DNA of 64,000 nt from Thalassotalea_H castellviae (GTDB taxonomy: Bacteria; Pseudomonadota; Gammaproteobacteria; Enterobacterales; Alteromonadaceae), in assembly GCF_031846185.1 (NCBI RefSeq), contig NZ_JAVRIF010000006.1, forward strand, positions 124,001 through 188,000. Direction: 5' to 3'. The position numbers and the translations under genes were made by a program. A model generated the notes under the pieces. It saw nothing but the letters and a program-made list of their open reading frames with translations, ran no database searches and was not told the DNA's origin. The first letter of the stretch is position 1. Each line of letters starts with the position of its first letter. This document shows positions 32,430-40,956 of the stretch, one piece after another.

Positions 32430-33494
32430 TTAAAATTGACTAAATTTAAAGAGAGTAGTTTGTCGGTAAATGTCTCCTTTTTCGACAATAATACTGGGGA
32501 AGTTTGCATGGTTAACCGCATCGGGGTAGCCATGAGTTTCAATACATAAACCTTTGAATTTATTCAATGGTTTACCATCACCGCCAAAATGGCTATTGGT
32601 TAAAAAGTTGCCGCTATACAATTGAAGGCCTTTTTCTGTCGATAAAACCTCCATGGTAAGGCCCGACTTTGGATCGAATAATTCAGCAACTTTTATTAAA
32701 TCACGGGTTTTACGATCGATAATAAAATAATGATCATAACCATGAGCAAGCGTTTCAATATCTTTACCTATGGATTTACTGTGGCGAAAGTCAAATGCCG
32801 TATTGGTTACAGGTAGTAACGCTCCTGTTGGAATTTGTTGTTCATTTAGCGCTAGGATATGTTCGGCAGGTAACTCAAGTGTTAGATCTAAAATATCACG
32901 GGATGTTGTGCCGGCAATATTCCAATAAGTATGGTTCGTTAAATTAATAGGGGTGGTTTGATCGGCAATTGCTTGATAGCTGAGTGTTAACTCATTGCTA
33001 TTGTTCAAACTATAAGTTATTTCAATGTCCATGTTTCCAGGGTAACCTTGATCTCCATCTGGACTGTGATATCGATAAATAACGCCGACAGTATTCGGTT
33101 TTTCAAAGCTTTCAAATGACCAAAAAGCTTTGCTTATTCCCTCGGGGCCACCATGTAATTGATTGTCGCCTTCGTTGGCTGATAATTTAATTTTTTTACG
33201 ATTAAGCGCAAAACAAGCATGGCTGATCCGGTTTGCTACTCGCCCGACTGTCACACCAAAATAATATGGGTTAGATGACCAATCAGCAACATTATGATAA
33301 TTAAGTACTAATTCTTTATCAGCTTGGTTGTTGTGCTGACTAGGTATTGTGACAGACCAAATACTTGCTCCCAAGTTTGATAATGAGACGGTTAAACCAT
33401 TATCGTTGGTTAAAGTAACAAGTTTAATAGGTTTGTCCAAAGCACTGTTAATGATTTGCTTTTGAGCAATGGTTAAAGAATGTAACGATGTCAT
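32430..33494 (-). CDS. galM: Galactose mutarotase (aldose 1-epimerase)
   Basis: A 354-residue enzyme interconverting alpha and beta anomers of galactose, feeding galactokinase. Motifs: GRVANRISHACF, NQLHGGPEG with the substrate-binding His, NLTNHTYWN with the catalytic base region, HxxDHYF-like YDHYFIID, GLQLYSGNF, and the C-terminal LCIETHGYPDAVNH with the conserved Glu. No signal peptide, so it is cytoplasmic. The ATG at 33494 has GAAGA about eight bases upstream; a TTG at 33521 would extend it. It is the last gene of the gal cluster, 142 bases beyond the symporter, with a hairpin in between. Confidence 0.93.
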   Translation of the reverse strand: MTSLHSLTIAQKQIINSALDKPIKLVTLTNDNGLTVSLSNLGASIWSVTIPSQHNNQADKELVLNYHNVADWSSNPYYFGVTVGRVANRISHACFALNRKKIKLSANEGDNQLHGGPEGISKAFWSFESFEKPNTVGVIYRYHSPDGDQGYPGNMDIEITYSLNNSNELTLSYQAIADQTTPINLTNHTYWNIAGTTSRDILDLTLELPAEHILALNEQQIPTGALLPVTNTAFDFRHSKSIGKDIETLAHGYDHYFIIDRKTRDLIKVAELFDPKSGLTMEVLSTEKGLQLYSGNFLTNSHFGGDGKPLNKFKGLCIETHGYPDAVNHANFPSIIVEKGDIYRQTTLFKFSQF

Positions 33495-33592
33495 AAAATC
33501 TTCAGCAACAAAGTAAGGCAAAAATTCTTCAGTGGTGAAATTTATTCAACCTCGTTATATTCAAAGAAAATTACCGATTATAATTTTAGGTA

Positions 33593-33625
33593 AATGCGCG
33601 ATTCTTTATTAGGGATTCGCGCATT
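33593..33625. terminator. Hairpin between symporter and galM genes
   Basis: Arms AATGCGCGA (33593-33601) and TCGCGCATT (33617-33625). The T run is on the plus strand only; in the direction of gal transcription the tail is weak, so it may act as partial terminator or mRNA-stabilising hairpin rather than a full stop. Confidence 0.5.
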
Positions 33626-33636
33626 TTTTAGATTGA

Positions 33637-35211
33637 TTACCACCAAGCCGCGTACAAGGCTATTAAAATCAATGTTACGCCAAGAGCCGCTAGATTGAAG
33701 CTTTTTTCCGTTGAAAAGCTAATGTTTTTGATATCAACACAGCTATCGCTATTAGCTGTGTTACCTTGTAAAGAAACTAGGTAACATAATGCTAAACAGA
33801 TTAAAAAGACTAAGCCAACACGATCCATAAATGGCAGTGATGGCCACGCAAATTTAAGCGTTAATGAGAAAACAGCTGAACCGATTGCGGCAGCGAGGGC
33901 TCCGTTGGACGTTGTACGTTTCCAAAACATTCCCATAACAAATATCACCACAATGCCAGGAGTAAAAAATCCGGTAAATTCTTGAATATACTGAAACGCT
34001 TGCTCAAACTTACCGAGTAAGGGCTCGGCAACCACTAATGCGATGCAAAGAGAAACTAAAGCTGCAATTCGTCCAATACGTACATAGTGTCGTTCTGATT
34101 GATTTGGCTTAAATTTATGATAAATATCCATAGTGAAAATAGTTGAAATACTATTGGTCATAGATGCTAAAGAAGAAACGATTGCTGCCACTAAGGCTGC
34201 AAAAACAAGACCTTTAATACCTTCTGGCATTAACGCCATCATTGAAGGGTAAGCTTTATCGGGCGTCGTTAAGTCAGGTTGTAAAATAACGGCGGCAATA
34301 CCCGGTAGAACGACAATTAACGGCATAAGTAATTTTAAATAGGCGGCAAACGCGATCCCTTTTTGTGCCTCTTTAATATTTTTAGCAGCTAAAGCTCGTT
34401 GAATAATATATTGATTAAATCCCCAATAACTGAAGTTCATCACCCACATCCCACCAATTAGCACTGAAAGACCAGGTAAACTCATATAATTTGGATGATC
34501 GGGGCTTAAAATCATATCGAAATGGCCAGGTATTTCTGTGGTGATCCGAGTAAAGCCCGCAAAAATACCAGAGCCTGCACCGAGCGCATCTAAGGCAAGA
34601 TAGCTCAAAAATAAGCCACCGAATACCAGGAGGGTTACTTGTAGTATATCAGTATAAGCAACCGCTTTTAGTCCACCGTACAATGAATAAGCTATCGAAA
34701 AAACGGCTAAAAATATCATACCGTACATCCAATCAACGCCTGCGACTGTTTCAATGGCTAAACCACCTAACCACAAAACAGCGGTAAGGTTGACAAAAAT
34801 ATAAACCGCTAACCAAAATATTGCCATAACGGTTTTAACACGATTATCATATCTTTGTTGCAAGTATTGCGGCATGGTAAATATTTTATTTTCTAAGAAA
34901 ATAGGTAGCATGTATTTACCGACTAAAATCAAAGTAATTGCTGCCATCCATTCATATGAAGCAATGGCCATACCTAAAGCATAACCTGAACCAGACATAC
35001 CAATAATTTGCTCTGCTGAAATATTTGATGCGATTAACGACGCCCCAATTGCCCACCAAGGAAGTGCTTTACTGGCAAGAAAGTAATCTTCGGTATTTGC
35101 TCCTTCACTTTTTTCATTGCGTGAAATCCACAAGGCTAAGATGAGTAGCCCTGCCACATATACCATAAAAACACCGCTATCTAGGGTGCTTAGTGTAGTT
35201 TCAAAATTCAT
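33637..35211 (-). CDS. Sodium/galactose symporter (SSS family, vSGLT-like)
   Basis: A 524-residue inner-membrane protein with about 13-14 hydrophobic segments. The N-terminal part (TEDYFLASKALPWWAIGASLIASNISAEQIIGMSGSGYALG and ASYEWMAAITLILVGKY) is nearly the same as I recall for the Vibrio vSGLT Na+/galactose symporter, including the Na+-site and sugar-gate regions (AEQ...GMSGSGY). NFSYWGFNQYIIQRALAAKN also fits the family. It would bring periplasmic galactose, released by the exported LacZ, into the cell. It lies 51 bases after galK and is co-directional with galT-galK, so probably LacI-controlled. Confidence 0.94.
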   Translation of the reverse strand: MNFETTLSTLDSGVFMVYVAGLLILALWISRNEKSEGANTEDYFLASKALPWWAIGASLIASNISAEQIIGMSGSGYALGMAIASYEWMAAITLILVGKYMLPIFLENKIFTMPQYLQQRYDNRVKTVMAIFWLAVYIFVNLTAVLWLGGLAIETVAGVDWMYGMIFLAVFSIAYSLYGGLKAVAYTDILQVTLLVFGGLFLSYLALDALGAGSGIFAGFTRITTEIPGHFDMILSPDHPNYMSLPGLSVLIGGMWVMNFSYWGFNQYIIQRALAAKNIKEAQKGIAFAAYLKLLMPLIVVLPGIAAVILQPDLTTPDKAYPSMMALMPEGIKGLVFAALVAAIVSSLASMTNSISTIFTMDIYHKFKPNQSERHYVRIGRIAALVSLCIALVVAEPLLGKFEQAFQYIQEFTGFFTPGIVVIFVMGMFWKRTTSNGALAAAIGSAVFSLTLKFAWPSLPFMDRVGLVFLICLALCYLVSLQGNTANSDSCVDIKNISFSTEKSFNLAALGVTLILIALYAAWW

Positions 35212-35262
35212 TATTCCTACCTACCTGTTTTTTATTATATTAAGATATATTAATTTTTTTGA

Positions 35263-36408
35263 TTACTCGTAGAATGCGCCATTGGTGGTACTACAAACAA
35301 AAATATCTGCAGTTAACCCGGTTTTATCTTTGTAACAACGAGTGATTTTTTCGGTGATCTGTTGGGTCATCTTATGGGGTGCTAATGCCACTACACAACC
35401 ACCAAAGCCTCCTCCTGTCATTCGTACTCCACCATATTCCCCTAACTCTTGTGCAACTATTTCTACTAAGTAATCTATTTCAGTTGTTGTGATTTGAAAA
35501 TCATTTTTCATGGAAAGATGTGAGTCTTGCATTAGTTTGCTCATCATTTTCATGTCATTATTGTTTAATGCCTGTAAAGCTTTTTCAGTTCTAATATTTT
35601 CAGTGATGACATGCATGGCTCTTCGAAACAACACTGGAGATAATTCTGCTTGATTAGCTTGTAAATCCGCTAATGAAACCGCTCGTAAGGTCGGCTTATT
35701 AAAGTACTTAGCAACTTGCTCACATTGCTCTCGGCGAGTGTTATATTCGCTGTCAACTAGGCCTCGTTTAACGTTAGAATTGACAATTATTAATGCTAAA
35801 TTATCAGGAATATTGGCATATTGATAACGTAATGATTGGCAATCTAGTAACATCGCATGTGATTGCTTACCTAGGGCCGAGACTAGTTGATCCATAATGC
35901 CACAGTTACATCCGACAAAGGTATTTTCAGCTTGCTGCCCAATTAAAGCGGCTTTGACGCCATCTAGTGCTAAGTGATGAAGTTGTGCGAAAGTTTTGAG
36001 TACGGCAATTTCAAAACTTGCGGATGAACTTAATCCCGTCCCTTGAGGGACATTGCCACTTACCACAAGCTCTGCGCCAGTAAAGTGTGGGAAAACTTCA
36101 CGTAATATTTTTAATGTGCCAGCGACATAATTTATCCAGATGCTGTCTGGGTTATATGAAATTTCCTCTAAGTTAAAGTCAATAACTTCACTATCTAAGT
36201 CGACGGCAACAATACGGACTATGTTATCTGTACGCTTTTTGGCGGCGATATCTGTACCAAAATTAATCGCTGCCGGTAACACAAATCCAGCGTTGTAATC
36301 GGTATGTTCGCCAATTAAATTAACTCGGCCAGGAGCATGACAAATTATATCGGGTGTGGAGGTAAAATGTTGCGTAAAAGCCTTGGTAATCCATATTTTT
36401 CTATCCAT
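35263..36408 (-). CDS. galK: Galactokinase
   Basis: A 381-residue GHMP kinase that makes galactose 1-phosphate. The galactokinase signature GRVNLIGEHTDYNAGFVLP is at about residues 27-45, the ATP-binding PxGTGLSSSASFEIA at about 120-136, the catalytic aspartate within NCGIMDQLVSALG (about 170-182), and the GHMP C-terminal RMTGGGFGGCVVAL at about 335-348. Length matches the E. coli enzyme. Its start overlaps the galT stop by one base (TAATG), so the two are translationally coupled. Confidence 0.97.
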   Translation of the reverse strand: MDRKIWITKAFTQHFTSTPDIICHAPGRVNLIGEHTDYNAGFVLPAAINFGTDIAAKKRTDNIVRIVAVDLDSEVIDFNLEEISYNPDSIWINYVAGTLKILREVFPHFTGAELVVSGNVPQGTGLSSSASFEIAVLKTFAQLHHLALDGVKAALIGQQAENTFVGCNCGIMDQLVSALGKQSHAMLLDCQSLRYQYANIPDNLALIIVNSNVKRGLVDSEYNTRREQCEQVAKYFNKPTLRAVSLADLQANQAELSPVLFRRAMHVITENIRTEKALQALNNNDMKMMSKLMQDSHLSMKNDFQITTTEIDYLVEIVAQELGEYGGVRMTGGGFGGCVVALAPHKMTQQITEKITRCYKDKTGLTADIFVCSTTNGAFYE

Positions 36409-37451
36409 TACACATCCTCTAAATAGTGTACTGATGAGGTATTTCTGAGTTTTTCAACGGCCTGCTCTGGCGTTAAATCTCGCTGTGCTTCCGCCATCAT
36501 TTCATAACCCACCATAAATTTTCGTACTGTGGATGAACGTAATAATGGCGGTAAAAAACTTGCGTGTAATTGCCACTCTGGGTGGGGTTTGTCATCAAAT
36601 GGCGCACCATGCCACCCCATCGAATAAGGAAATGAGCAATTGAATAAATTGTCATAACGAATCGTGATTTGCTTTAAAATATCCGCGAGTGATGTTTGTT
36701 GGGTTAAAGTGAGATCTACCATTCGCTGCACATTGAATTTAGGTAACACTATCGTTTCAAATGGCCAAGCGGCCCAATAAGGAACAACCACCAACCAATC
36801 ATCATTTTCAACGACTGTTCGCTCCGCAGCTTTGGCCTCTTTAATGGCGTAATCAAGTAATAGCGGTTGTTGATAATCGTGAAAATATTTTTGTTGTCCG
36901 CGTTGTTTCTTTGCAATTAATGTGGGGATTTGTTGTTGAGCCCAAATTTGTCCATGCGGATGTGGATTTGAGCAGCCCATCATTGCGCCTTTATTTTCAA
37001 ATATTTGAACTGAGCAATACGTTTTACCCAGTGCTTGATATTGTTGAATCCAGGTTTTGATAATGGCGCTAATTTCGTTCTGACTTAACTGTGGCAGTGT
37101 TTTGCTATGATCTGGTGAAAAACAAATGACACGACTTTCTCCTTGTTCTACGGAAAACTTAAAAAGCGGATCGTTTGAACTGATTTTAGGAGTATCCGTT
37201 TTTAAAGCGGCAAAATCATTTTGAAAAACATAAGTCGAGTTATATTGGTTGTTAACTTCGCCATTAATTCTTGTATTCCCCGGACACAAATAGCAACTTT
37301 CGTCATAACTAGGACGACATATCTGTTCTATTGATTCTATTTGCCCTTGCCAAGGGCGTATAGCGCGGTGTGGCGACACCAATACCCACTCATCCGTTAA
37401 TGGATTAAAGCGACGATGAGGATGTTCAGTTGGATCAAATATATTTGTCAT
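36408..37451 (-). CDS. galT: Galactose-1-phosphate uridylyltransferase
   Basis: A 347-residue Leloir-pathway enzyme exchanging UMP between UDP-glucose and galactose 1-phosphate. The HIT-type active site NPHPHGQIW (about 159-167) contains the His that forms the uridylyl intermediate. The zinc-binding CYLCPGN is at about 53-59, and the N-terminus has PHRRFNPLTDEWVLVSPHR. It is the first gene of galT-galK-symporter-galM and is divergent from the LacI gene, with two LacI-type operators in the gap. UDP-glucose 4-epimerase (galE) and phosphoglucomutase are not in the window and must be elsewhere. Confidence 0.97.
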   Translation of the reverse strand: MTNIFDPTEHPHRRFNPLTDEWVLVSPHRAIRPWQGQIESIEQICRPSYDESCYLCPGNTRINGEVNNQYNSTYVFQNDFAALKTDTPKISSNDPLFKFSVEQGESRVICFSPDHSKTLPQLSQNEISAIIKTWIQQYQALGKTYCSVQIFENKGAMMGCSNPHPHGQIWAQQQIPTLIAKKQRGQQKYFHDYQQPLLLDYAIKEAKAAERTVVENDDWLVVVPYWAAWPFETIVLPKFNVQRMVDLTLTQQTSLADILKQITIRYDNLFNCSFPYSMGWHGAPFDDKPHPEWQLHASFLPPLLRSSTVRKFMVGYEMMAEAQRDLTPEQAVEKLRNTSSVHYLEDV

Positions 37452-37482
37452 CTTGTTTATTCACTTGGACTTTTTATAAAAG

Positions 37483-37496
37483 GGTAAACGTTTACA
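37483..37496. promoter_or_regulatory. LacI-type operator (gal side)
   Basis: GGTAAACGTTTACA, centred on CG with a 12-bp perfect palindrome GTAAACGTTTAC. It lies 32 bases upstream of galT and matches the LacI/GalR-family pattern TGNAANCGNTTNCA. Confidence 0.8.
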
Positions 37497-37580
37497 TTTT
37501 TATTTGCAACGATTCTACTGATTTTTATTGAACACAATCTAATTAATCGTTAAGTTAGTCATATAAATATCCCAGCAAAG

Positions 37581-37594
37581 GTTAAACGATTACC
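37581..37594. promoter_or_regulatory. LacI-type operator (repressor-gene side)
   Basis: GTTAAACGATTACC, a less perfect copy of the 37483-37496 site centred on CG. It ends one base before the TTG start of the LacI gene, so repressor binding would block translation-start sequence transcription and probably gives autoregulation. The two centres are 98 bases apart, allowing looping. Confidence 0.65.
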
Positions 37595-37595
37595 C

Positions 37596-38603
37596 TTGTC
37601 GACAATAAAAGATGTTGCCAGTATTGCAGGCGTCTCTATTGCAACCGTTTCTCGTGTGGTAAATAACGGGCCTAAAGTTGGCAATAAAACGCGGGATAAA
37701 GTATTAAAAGTGATGGCTGAGATTGGCTACACGCCTAATGCAAATGCGCGTGCCTTAGTAAAGAAAAAAAATACCACGTTAGGCGTCGTCATTCCTGCCT
37801 TAAATGATCCGTTCTTTGCTTCATTAGCAAATGGTGTTGAACGTATCGCACGTGATAAGAAACAACATATGCTATTGAGTACTGGTGGTTTTAGTTGTGA
37901 AAGTGAACTGAATGCTATTAACCTACTGATTGAGCAAAGATGTGAATCTATGGTGGTACATAGCAAAAAACTTGCTGATGAGACATTAATAGAATTGAGT
38001 AAAAAAGTGCCAGGTATCATTTTTATTGACCGTATCATTCCCGGTATTGAAGAAAGATGTATATGGTTAGAAAATATGGAAGGCGGAAAAATTGCCGCGC
38101 GGCATTTATTGGCGTTAGGTCATGCTAACTTTGCTTTATTAAACAGTAATTTTGATATTGAAGATCCAAATTTAAGACGTAAAGGTTTTGTTGAAACCAT
38201 TGAAAATGCGAATTCAGTGCAAGCCATTATTCAAGAAATAAATCATGAACCTACGCTAAAAGGAGGGGAAATGGCGGCGCAACAGTTACTCTCGCTAAAT
38301 AAACCTTTTTCAGCTGTTTTTGCTTATAATGACGCAATGGCGATTGGCGCTATTTCCGTACTTGAAGATAATGGTATTCGAATTCCCGAAGATGTGTCCG
38401 TGATCGGTTTTGATGATGTATTATTGTCGCAGTATTCAAGACCTAAGCTAACGACTATGCATTATCCTATTGAAAATATGGCTGAAAATGCTGCCAAGTT
38501 AGCGATCGAGTTTGGTAATAACTCTGCATCGAAAAATGACTTTAAGCATCGTTATATACCCAGTTTAGTAAAAAGAGAATCAACTAGCAGTTGTCTTGAT
38601 TAG
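37596..38603 (+). CDS. LacI-family transcriptional repressor of the gal genes
   Basis: A 335-residue repressor. It begins at a TTG codon: no in-frame ATG lies upstream, and STIKDVASIAGVSIATVSRVVNN, the canonical LacI helix-turn-helix start, follows at once. The hinge helix (NANARALVKKK) and a periplasmic-binding-protein-like effector domain (about 60-330, with GVVIPALNDPFF, FIDRIIPGIEE, AVFAYNDAMAIGAISVLEDNGIRIPEDVSVIGFDD) are complete. Divergence from galT and the two shared operators indicate it controls galactose use, with galactose or a derivative as likely inducer. The inducer is inferred. Confidence 0.92.
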   Translation: MSTIKDVASIAGVSIATVSRVVNNGPKVGNKTRDKVLKVMAEIGYTPNANARALVKKKNTTLGVVIPALNDPFFASLANGVERIARDKKQHMLLSTGGFSCESELNAINLLIEQRCESMVVHSKKLADETLIELSKKVPGIIFIDRIIPGIEERCIWLENMEGGKIAARHLLALGHANFALLNSNFDIEDPNLRRKGFVETIENANSVQAIIQEINHEPTLKGGEMAAQQLLSLNKPFSAVFAYNDAMAIGAISVLEDNGIRIPEDVSVIGFDDVLLSQYSRPKLTTMHYPIENMAENAAKLAIEFGNNSASKNDFKHRYIPSLVKRESTSSCLD

Positions 38604-38643
38604 CCGCTAAGTTAGTCATTTATTAAATAATGACACCCTCTTG

Positions 38644-39363
38644 TTATTTTCTAATGGTAGAGGGGTTAACAAGTGTTTTATTGATTGTTTCTCGATAACT
38701 TTCAGCATTAATATCTAGTGCCATGTTATTTAAAATATGCGTTAACTTAGGCACTAATTCATGATGTTTTTTATGCAAATAATGAAATAACGGTTCTTTC
38801 CCTAATGTTTTGCCATAAATACTATGAAAAAACTGAGAGTCTATTTTTTTGAAATGTAATCCGACCGATAAAGGAAGTATGAGCGCATCTAGTTTATTTT
38901 TATTCAACATATCAATTGCTTGTTTAAAGCCTGTTAAACTATGACATGTTTCATTGAGTTTTGAGATAATTTTCTCAACGAGAACAACTCCTTTGATACA
39001 GCCTATCCGGTAAAAACTACTTATGTTTTTTTCATGGCTCAAGAGCTTTTTATTATAAGTAAACATTCTAATGTCGACATAATTAATCGCAACAGGCACT
39101 CTGATAAGATTCTTATATTGATTTTCTACATTGGTTATTCTTGATACTTCACCGTCTACTTCCCCATTGTTGGCTAAAAGTAATGATCTGCCTACGGGAG
39201 CATGAATAATCGTTAAATTTATGCCTAAATCTTGATAGGCTTTTAATAGCACGCTTTCTGAAACACTTTGCACAGTCGCGTCATGTCCCCTACTTAAGGT
39301 GATTGTTTTTGCAACGGATAGCTTAGGTAATAATAGCAAGAAAAATACCCATAAAATTTTCAC
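38644..39363 (-). CDS. Periplasmic solute-binding-type protein (SBP_bac_3-like)
   Basis: A 239-residue exported protein with a signal peptide (MKILWVFFLLLLPKLSVA). The mature part resembles the amino-acid-type solute-binding fold: YQDLGINLTIIHAPVGRSLLLANNGEVDGEVSRI, IGCIKGVVLVEKI and a late LNKNKLDALILPLSVG. Such orphan proteins without permease or ATPase genes are common in Alteromonadales and may be sensors rather than transport components. Convergent with lacI. Ligand unknown. Confidence 0.75.
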   Translation of the reverse strand: MKILWVFFLLLLPKLSVAKTITLSRGHDATVQSVSESVLLKAYQDLGINLTIIHAPVGRSLLLANNGEVDGEVSRITNVENQYKNLIRVPVAINYVDIRMFTYNKKLLSHEKNISSFYRIGCIKGVVLVEKIISKLNETCHSLTGFKQAIDMLNKNKLDALILPLSVGLHFKKIDSQFFHSIYGKTLGKEPLFHYLHKKHHELVPKLTHILNNMALDINAESYRETINKTLVNPSTIRK

Positions 39364-39660
39364 CTAATCTCCTTATTTATTGCATATGTGATGAGTGTAG
39401 CAGAAAATTGGATATTCAGCTTTGCGACTTACCTAGCTTTGCAGTGGTGAAATAATTATTGAAATAGCAAGGTGTTTAGCACGCAAGTATTGCTAATGTG
39501 AACGCAGCTATTTTTCTGCTTTAGAGAGTAAAAGCAATTTTACCTGCTTTTTGTAATTATTTATTCCTTTTTTGTGTATATTCTTTCAGTTTTTGCTGCG
39601 AATTTGAGTTATAATCCGCGCTAACTATATTCATCAACGCAGTAAAAGGTATCAATCGTT

Positions 39661-40848
39661 ATGTTTTCCCAGTTAAAGCAATTACCCGCCGATCCAATTT
39701 TAGGTTTATCGATTAAATTTAAAGCGGATAATAACCCTAATAAAATTGATTTAGGTGCAGGTATTTATAAGGATGCTGCAGGTAATACGCCAGTGTTAGA
39801 CTGTGTAAAAGTAGCGGAACAATTTCGCGTTGATAATGAAGCAAGTAAAGCGTATTTAGGTTCAACAGGCTCGCCAGTATTTAATACGAAAATGACTGAC
39901 CTTATATTAGGCGATCACAAGGTTATTACTGAAAATCGTATTCGCACTGTGTCTACTCCTGGGGGCACTGGCGCATTACGTGTTGCAGGTGAATTCATTA
40001 AAAAATGTACGCCTGGCGCGACTATTTGGGTCAGTAACCCAACATGGGCAAACCATAAAGGGGTATTCGAAGCAGCAGGTTTAATTGTAAAAACATATCC
40101 GTATTACGATTATGAAAACAACTGCTTAGATTTTGAAGGCATGGTAAATGCACTGAAAAATATTCCACAAGAAGATGCGGTTTTGCTTCATGCCTGTTGC
40201 CATAACCCAAGTGGTATGGACTTAAACCAAGAACAGTGGCAAGCGGTAGCAGAAGTTGCAAAAGATGTTGGTTTTATGCCAGTTGTTGATATGGCTTATC
40301 AAGGTTTCGGTACTGATTTAGACTCCGATGCATACGGTTTACGCTTAATGGCAGACACTGTTGAGCAAATGATTATTTGTAGTTCATGTTCGAAAAACTT
40401 TGGTTTATATCGTGAACGAATTGGTGCTTGCTCGATTATTGGGCGAAGTGCAGAGGCTGCTGATATTATTAATTCAGTGTTACTTTCTGTAGTACGTGTT
40501 GCTTATTCTATGCCGCCAGCGCATGGTGCAGCGATTGTTGAAACGATTTTGAGCTCGCATGAATTAACAACACAATGGCATGGCGAATTAAAAGAAATGC
40601 GTGACCGCATTAATAACATGCGTCAGTTGTTAGTTGATAAATTAAAAGAAAACGGTGTAGAACGTGATTTTAGTTTTATCACGAGTCAAAATGGCATGTT
40701 CTCATTTTTAGGTATAGATCAAGCGCAAGTGCAACGTCTACAAGACGAATTTAGCATTTATATTGTTGGTTCTAGCCGTATAAGTTTGGCAGGCATTTCA
40801 ACTGACAATGTTGATTACTTAACGCAATCCATCGCGAAAGTATTATAA
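39661..40848 (+). CDS. tyrB: Aromatic/aspartate aminotransferase (class I)
   Basis: A 395-residue PLP aminotransferase of the AspC/TyrB family. Motifs: LGAGIYKDAAGNTPVLDCV at the N-terminus, TPGGTGALR, VSNPTWANHKGVF, HACCHNPSGMDL with the PLP-contacting Asn, PVVDMAYQGFGTDLD, and SSCSKNFGLYRERIGA carrying the PLP lysine. Length is typical. It uses glutamate/2-oxoglutarate with aromatic amino acids or aspartate; AspC and TyrB cannot be told apart safely by eye, so the symbol is tentative. A TATAAT at 39610-39615 is the likely -10. A bidirectional-looking terminator follows. Confidence 0.9.
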   Translation: MFSQLKQLPADPILGLSIKFKADNNPNKIDLGAGIYKDAAGNTPVLDCVKVAEQFRVDNEASKAYLGSTGSPVFNTKMTDLILGDHKVITENRIRTVSTPGGTGALRVAGEFIKKCTPGATIWVSNPTWANHKGVFEAAGLIVKTYPYYDYENNCLDFEGMVNALKNIPQEDAVLLHACCHNPSGMDLNQEQWQAVAEVAKDVGFMPVVDMAYQGFGTDLDSDAYGLRLMADTVEQMIICSSCSKNFGLYRERIGACSIIGRSAEAADIINSVLLSVVRVAYSMPPAHGAAIVETILSSHELTTQWHGELKEMRDRINNMRQLLVDKLKENGVERDFSFITSQNGMFSFLGIDQAQVQRLQDEFSIYIVGSSRISLAGISTDNVDYLTQSIAKVL

Positions 40849-40877
40849 TAACTAAGATAAAATAACTAAACAAAGAA

Positions 40878-40912
40878 AAGCCCTTGGAATTAAATTTTCA
40901 AGGGCTTCTTTA
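40878..40912 (+). terminator. Terminator after the aminotransferase gene
   Basis: Perfect 9-bp arms AAGCCCTTG (40878-40886) and CAAGGGCTT (40899-40907), followed by a T-rich tail. It sits between convergent genes and may serve both. Confidence 0.88.
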
Positions 40913-40956
40913 TTTACTTACTTTACTCTATAAGTCAAGTAATAAATACTAATTTT

